Assembly: GCA_046756445.1 (NCBI GenBank)
Contig: JBHHWI010000020.1
Coordinates: 1 to 34,329, forward strand
Reading direction: 5' to 3'
From: JACZWL01 sp046756445
GTDB taxonomy: Bacteria > Pseudomonadota > Gammaproteobacteria > Steroidobacterales > Woeseiaceae
DNA length: 34,329 nucleotides
Part shown: positions 30,547 through 34,329 of the stretch, one piece after another
Position numbering within the stretch: the first letter of the stretch is position 1
Layout of the letters: each line of letters begins with the position of its first letter
Notes under the pieces: model-generated
Seen by the model: the letters and a program-made list of their open reading frames with translations, nothing else
Database searches by the model: none
What the model was told of the DNA's origin: nothing
Translations under genes and position numbers: made by a program

Positions 30547-32943
30547 TTACAATTGAATAGCGTTCAATGCGTCGATCAGTTCGTCCATCGACTGGTGGCG
30601 CTTGGTCTTGTCGACTGCCATCGCCTTGCCGATGACGGCGGCATAATCGTCGGGGATATCCCGATTGACTTCCTGGCAGAGCTTGGCCTTGCCCTGAACG
30701 TGCTGATACATGACCGACATATGGTCTCCGCGGCTGTACGGCGGAATCCCGGTCACCATCTCGTACATGATGACACCGACGCTGTAGATGTCGGCAGATT
30801 CGTCGACCTTCTTGCCGAGGATCTGTTCGGGCGCCATGTATTTCGGTGAGCCGATGACGTATCCGGTCTTGGTCAGCTGCGTATCTCCGCTGCTGGCGGC
30901 CGCTGCAACACCGAAGTCCACGATCTTCAGCAGGCCATCGTCGTTGACGAGGATGTTCGCAGGCTTGAGGTCCCGGTGAATGACGCCGGCCTGATGGGCT
31001 ACCGCCATACCGGTCGCCATGTCGAAGGAGAATCCGAGCGCTTTCTTGAAATCCATCGGTTTGCTGTCGGGGATCTCGCCGCTCAATGTATGGGACGGGA
31101 AATATTCCATCGAGATCGCATAGCAACCCTGCAAGTGCAGGAAGTCATAGATTCGAATGACGTTCTTGTGCGTGATCATTCGTGAATAGCGCAATTCGTG
31201 CACGAAGCGCTTCATCATTTCCTCGTCCGATGAGACGTTCGGATTCAGGAATTTCAAAATGAGTCGCTCTTCGACGACCTGGTCCTGCATCAGGAGTACG
31301 GTGCCGAAAGCGCCCTTGCCGATCTTCTCGATGTACTTGTATCGTCCGTCGACGACATCGCCCGGCTTGAGCTTCGAGATGTCCAGAATCTGCTGGACCT
31401 GCTGTTCCACGGCCTGCGCGCCTATGAGCTTCTTGAGATCGTCGTCGTCGATGAGGAGCGTCTTGGTGTGCTCCTGCATCTTCTCCGCGCGGACATTTTC
31501 TTCCAGGACGGTCGCCGAGAACTTGGCGTCGATCTCCTTGATAGCCTTGTCGACGCTGTTGATTATCATTGCATCGTCGGACTGCTTGATCTGTTGCAGC
31601 ACGCCGAGCACGGTTTCCGCCTGCTTCTCGTCGGCCAGGTGTGATATGGCTTTGATCGCTTCGACCTGCAGCTCGCGTTCGGGCCGCTTGAGCATAGGCA
31701 CGATGTTCGGGACCTGCTTCGGGCCACCCAGTTTTCCGAGCGCCCGGACCACGACCGTGTCGGTCTTCGCATTCTGGCCCAACATGCCGACCAGCTTCGG
31801 GACCGCTTTCGGGCTCCCGATCTGTGCGAGCGCATCGACGGCTCGCTCCCTCACCCACCAGTCCTGGTCGTCCGTCGCTTTCAACAATTGGTCGACCGCA
31901 GTTTCGTCCTTGGTGGCATTGATGATCTCGATCGCGCTGCGGCGAATGTCCTCGTCCTCATCCTGAATGAGTTGCAGCACGGAATTGATGACTTTCGGGC
32001 CGCCGATGTCCCCGAGCGCGTCGCCTGCTCGCGCCCTCACCCACCAGTCGTCGTCCTTTAGCGCCTCGAGCAGGTCTTTGACCGAGTTGGCATCGCCTAT
32101 TTCATTGAGTATCTCGACGGCCGAGCGTCTGGTGTATTCCGACTCGTCCTTCAGCGCCGGAACCAGGAATTTGATCGTTTCCGGATGATTGATCTTGACG
32201 ATGACGTCAACGGCCTTGTTCTGTACGTCGAGATCGGGGTCCTTGAGCAGTTTGCTGACCTTATCGATCCTGATGTCGCCCTCCTGGTTTGCGAGAGCAG
32301 TGAGCGCCGCGCTGCGGACCAGTTTGTTCGCATCGCCGAGCTGCATTTCGAGCGCACGGTTGATCTCGGACCTGTTGAATTTCGAGAGCAGGTTGATCAG
32401 GTGCACCTTGATGACCGGATCCTTGCCGCCCATGCGTGCAATGAGGTCCGGAATCATGTCCTCGGACACGATTTCCTCGATGATCGCGAACAGCGCCCCC
32501 TTTTCCTTCGGTCCCAGCTTGTAAGCGCACTGCAGCACCTCATGGACATTCAGCGAATCCTTGTGAACCTTGAGCACCTCGATGAGTGCGGGCTTCGAGA
32601 CCTCGGGATCCTCAAAGAACGTCAACAGCTCGTTGACGTCGTAGTTATTGCTGCTCGACAACGCCCACGCCGTGCCCGAAACTACGCGTTCGCCACCGTC
32701 CGCAAGGCCTTCCTTGTAGAACTTGAGGGTCTTGTCTGAGACCTGGCTGGCCAGAATGTCGACGAACAACATCTGATGACTGCGATCGCTCATCGCCAGC
32801 GCATCGATCGCTTTGGGAATGACCTTGGGGCCGAGTTTCTTGAGACGCTCGGTCAGCCTCTGGGCGCTGGCCGAGGAAGTGTCGCTCTCGCTGGCCAGTT
32901 GGGTGATCAATTGTTCAGCGCGAATGCCGCCGAGAAGACCCAT
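30547..32943 (-). CDS. HEAT-repeat Ser/Thr protein kinase
   Basis: A 798-residue cytosolic fusion. Residues about 10-480 are helical HEAT-type repeats of about 31 residues (for example WWVRARAGDALGDIG and WWVRERAVDALAQIG), a protein-binding scaffold. A charged linker (about 480-525) leads into a Hanks-type kinase (about 535-795) with the glycine loop IGKGAFGTV, the ATP-binding Lys564 (LILKF), HRDLKPAN with catalytic Asp658, DFG Asp676, and MAPE. All catalytic residues are present and no membrane helix is seen, unlike PknB-type receptors. Co-orientation with two PilT-type ATPases suggests that it phosphorylates or scaffolds the pilus motor or its regulators; this is inference. An inverted repeat lies just upstream of the start. 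Confidence 0.95.
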   Translation of the reverse strand: MGLLGGIRAEQLITQLASESDTSSASAQRLTERLKKLGPKVIPKAIDALAMSDRSHQMLFVDILASQVSDKTLKFYKEGLADGGERVVSGTAWALSSSNNYDVNELLTFFEDPEVSKPALIEVLKVHKDSLNVHEVLQCAYKLGPKEKGALFAIIEEIVSEDMIPDLIARMGGKDPVIKVHLINLLSKFNRSEINRALEMQLGDANKLVRSAALTALANQEGDIRIDKVSKLLKDPDLDVQNKAVDVIVKINHPETIKFLVPALKDESEYTRRSAVEILNEIGDANSVKDLLEALKDDDWWVRARAGDALGDIGGPKVINSVLQLIQDEDEDIRRSAIEIINATKDETAVDQLLKATDDQDWWVRERAVDALAQIGSPKAVPKLVGMLGQNAKTDTVVVRALGKLGGPKQVPNIVPMLKRPERELQVEAIKAISHLADEKQAETVLGVLQQIKQSDDAMIINSVDKAIKEIDAKFSATVLEENVRAEKMQEHTKTLLIDDDDLKKLIGAQAVEQQVQQILDISKLKPGDVVDGRYKYIEKIGKGAFGTVLLMQDQVVEERLILKFLNPNVSSDEEMMKRFVHELRYSRMITHKNVIRIYDFLHLQGCYAISMEYFPSHTLSGEIPDSKPMDFKKALGFSFDMATGMAVAHQAGVIHRDLKPANILVNDDGLLKIVDFGVAAAASSGDTQLTKTGYVIGSPKYMAPEQILGKKVDESADIYSVGVIMYEMVTGIPPYSRGDHMSVMYQHVQGKAKLCQEVNRDIPDDYAAVIGKAMAVDKTKRHQSMDELIDALNAIQL
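31849..32049 (-). repeat. Duplicated HEAT double-unit inside the kinase gene
   Basis: The 15 bases at 31849-31863 recur at 32035-32049, 186 bases (62 codons, two 31-residue HEAT units) apart, in the codons for the WWVR segments. This points to a recent in-frame duplication or conversion within the repeat scaffold. Confidence 0.6.
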
Positions 32944-32958
32944 TATCCGTTACCCGCC

Positions 32959-32992
32959 GGATGCGGAGCGGCGCCATCGCAGGCCCGCATCC
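32959..32992 (-). promoter_or_regulatory. Perfect 8-base inverted repeat upstream of the kinase start
   Basis: GGATGCGG (32959-32966) is the exact reverse complement of CCGCATCC (32985-32992), and the 18-base interval contains the GGCGCC palindrome. It ends 15 bases before the kinase ATG at 32943, so it is either an operator or an mRNA hairpin that could limit ribosome access. Confidence 0.4.
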
Positions 32993-33170
32993 CTGCAACC
33001 GATGCCATCACCGCGTTGATTCGTAGAACATTCAAATCCGGTTTCGCTCAAGCCCAAGCCGACGTCCGCCAACCCCATCGGCGATTATGCCACAGCATCA
33101 ACGGGGCAAATTCCGGGCTCACGCCATACTGAATACCGGCTCCCGACTACTTTGAGGCTCAACGCTCCGT

Positions 33171-33176
33171 TACAAT
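33171..33176 (+). promoter_or_regulatory. Candidate -10 element of mrp
   Basis: TACAAT matches the sigma-70 -10 consensus at 5/6 and lies 68 bases before the chosen mrp start. The -35 position (TACTTT with a 17-base spacer) is poor, so this is tentative. Confidence 0.3.
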
Positions 33177-33244
33177 GTGCGGCCCCGGCGCTGCGTAATA
33201 CGCGGCGTCCGCCACAGATTTTACCTAATACCTATTCGCGAAGT

Positions 33245-34327
33245 GTGACCTTGTCAGCAAAATCTGATCTCAGCGAGACCATCGGCTCCATCCTCGTGCC
33301 GGACATCGACAAGCCGATCAGCGCGGTCGGTCGCGTCGTCGGTGCCGAGGCGACGGAATCGGGGGCGGAAGTAGATTTGCAGCTCGGCTTTCCGGCCAAA
33401 GGGCTCCGGGCCGAGCTCGAGGCGCGGATCCGCGAAGAGATCGGCGCCGAAACGCTCAGCTTGACCGTCGACAGCAGGATCACGGCGCACGGCGTGCAGC
33501 GCAACCTGAAACCCCTGGCAAACGTCAAGAATATCGTTGCCATCGCGTCGGGCAAAGGCGGCGTCGGCAAATCGACCACGGCGGCCAATATCGCCCTGGC
33601 GCTCGCGGCAGACGGAGCGTCGGTCGGGGTGCTCGATGCGGACATCTACGGCCCGAGTCAGCCGCTGATGTTCGGGCTAGCCGGTGAGCGTCCGACCAGT
33701 ATGGACGGCCAGTCGATGCAACCGCTCAACGCATTCGGCGTGCAGGTCATGTCGATAGGGTTCCTCATCGACCCGGATCAACCGATGGTGTGGCGGGGCC
33801 CGATGGTGACCAGTGCGCTGAACCAATTGCTGAATCAGACGAACTGGGACGATCTCGACTACCTGATCGTCGACATGCCGCCGGGGACCGGCGATATCCA
33901 GTTGACGCTGTCGCAGCAAGTCCCGGTCAGCGGCGCCGTCATTGTGACCACGCCCCAGGACATCGCGCTGCTCGACGCACGCAAGGGCCTGCAGATGTTT
34001 CGCAAGGTATCGGTGCCGGTGCTCGGCGTGGTGGAAAACATGAGCACGCATGTCTGTACCCAATGCGGGCACGAGGAGCCGATATTCGGCAGTGGCGGCG
34101 GCGAGAACATGGCCGCCGACTTCGATGTGGAACTGATCGGACAATTACCGCTCGACCCGAGGATTCGGAGACAGACCGACGGCGGCGAACCGAGCGTGAT
34201 CGCCGAGCCGGACGCGCCACATGCAGCGGCGTTCCGCCAGGCGGCGCGGCGAATGGCGGCAATACTGGCCATGCAGGGCAAGGACTACAGCCACAAGTTT
34301 CCGAAAATCGTCGTCGAAGAGAGCTAG
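33245..34327 (+). CDS. mrp: Iron-sulfur cluster carrier protein Mrp/ApbC
   Basis: P-loop ATPase of the Mrp/NBP35 family that carries and delivers [4Fe-4S] clusters to apoproteins in the cytoplasm. The 360-residue form starts at GTG 33245, where similarity to the family N-terminal MIP18-like domain (about 1-85) begins; the in-frame TTG at 33152 would add 31 residues that do not fit. The deviant Walker A GKGGVGKST lies at 103-111, with DADIYGPSQP and VDMPPGTGD following. The bridging cluster cysteines C271 and C274 are in CTQC. It is divergent from the kinase gene. Its partner metG, usually adjacent, lies 4.6 kb away. The Fe-S-rich Rnf subunits and Nth in this window are plausible clients, but that is general inference. 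Confidence 0.96.
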   Translation: MTLSAKSDLSETIGSILVPDIDKPISAVGRVVGAEATESGAEVDLQLGFPAKGLRAELEARIREEIGAETLSLTVDSRITAHGVQRNLKPLANVKNIVAIASGKGGVGKSTTAANIALALAADGASVGVLDADIYGPSQPLMFGLAGERPTSMDGQSMQPLNAFGVQVMSIGFLIDPDQPMVWRGPMVTSALNQLLNQTNWDDLDYLIVDMPPGTGDIQLTLSQQVPVSGAVIVTTPQDIALLDARKGLQMFRKVSVPVLGVVENMSTHVCTQCGHEEPIFGSGGGENMAADFDVELIGQLPLDPRIRRQTDGGEPSVIAEPDAPHAAAFRQAARRMAAILAMQGKDYSHKFPKIVVEES

Positions 34328-34329
34328 CC

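Larger units (their letters stand above)
32944..33244. other. Divergent intergenic region between kinase and mrp
   Basis: About 300 bases holding the promoters for the minus-strand kinase run and for mrp. There is no plausible gene inside; a TTG-started extension of mrp from 33152 lacks family similarity. Two regulatory candidates are listed separately. Nothing else recognisable was seen. Confidence 0.5.

Noticed and set aside
33152..33244. Upstream TTG start for mrp adding 31 residues
   Set aside because: The extension is not Mrp-like and overlaps the putative -10 region; GTG 33245 starts the conserved domain.

Overview
The window is a GC-rich chromosomal segment with 26 confidently called protein genes. 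I found no tRNA, rRNA, CRISPR array or insertion sequence. The gene content and order point to a gammaproteobacterium. The signs are a homodimeric-type aceE with aceF and lpd, a full rnfABCDGE-nth block in the canonical gammaproteobacterial order, rnt, metG near mrp, and a DUF1841 gene. The exact lineage cannot be named from sequence alone; an aerobic or facultative, probably marine, uncultured group would fit.

Left region (1-5854). Two minus-strand genes run off towards the left edge: a membrane protein with a long helical hydrophilic region, and a lipoprotein with a von Willebrand A-like fold. A roughly 510-base non-coding stretch separates them from a plus-strand pair. That pair is a substrate-binding-type lipoprotein, translationally coupled to a membrane GGDEF/EAL cyclic-di-GMP enzyme with a periplasmic domain. 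It looks like a ligand-sensing cyclic-di-GMP module.

Middle-left (5870-16369). RNase T and an M17 aminopeptidase overlap on the minus strand. Divergent from them is the pyruvate dehydrogenase operon aceE-aceF-lpdA, extended by a DmdC-type acyl-CoA dehydrogenase one base after lpdA. A ribbon-helix-helix antitoxin and PIN toxin pair follows, with its own promoter and a perfect inverted repeat over the -10.

Right (16373-32943). Sixteen minus-strand genes are packed with gaps of at most 86 bases. In transcription order they are: a HEAT-repeat Ser/Thr kinase, two PilT-type ATPases, metG, rnfA, rnfB, rnfC, rnfD, rnfG, rnfE, nth, a DUF1841 gene, hvfB (MNIO/DUF692), hvfC (DUF2063), a DoxX-family gene and an FMN-binding glutamate-synthase-like protein. 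The Rnf block would make a membrane redox-driven ion pump. The hvfB-hvfC-doxX trio resembles copper-binding RiPP maturation operons, but no precursor peptide gene is present. Divergent from the kinase, mrp (apbC) ends the window.

The most noteworthy items are the kinase-PilT-PilT cassette lying between mrp and metG, the precursor-less MNIO trio, and the lipoprotein/GGDEF-EAL sensor pair. Many starts are GTG or TTG with 4-base stop/start overlaps, so several 5' ends were reassigned from these overlaps, ribosome-binding sites and family lengths.
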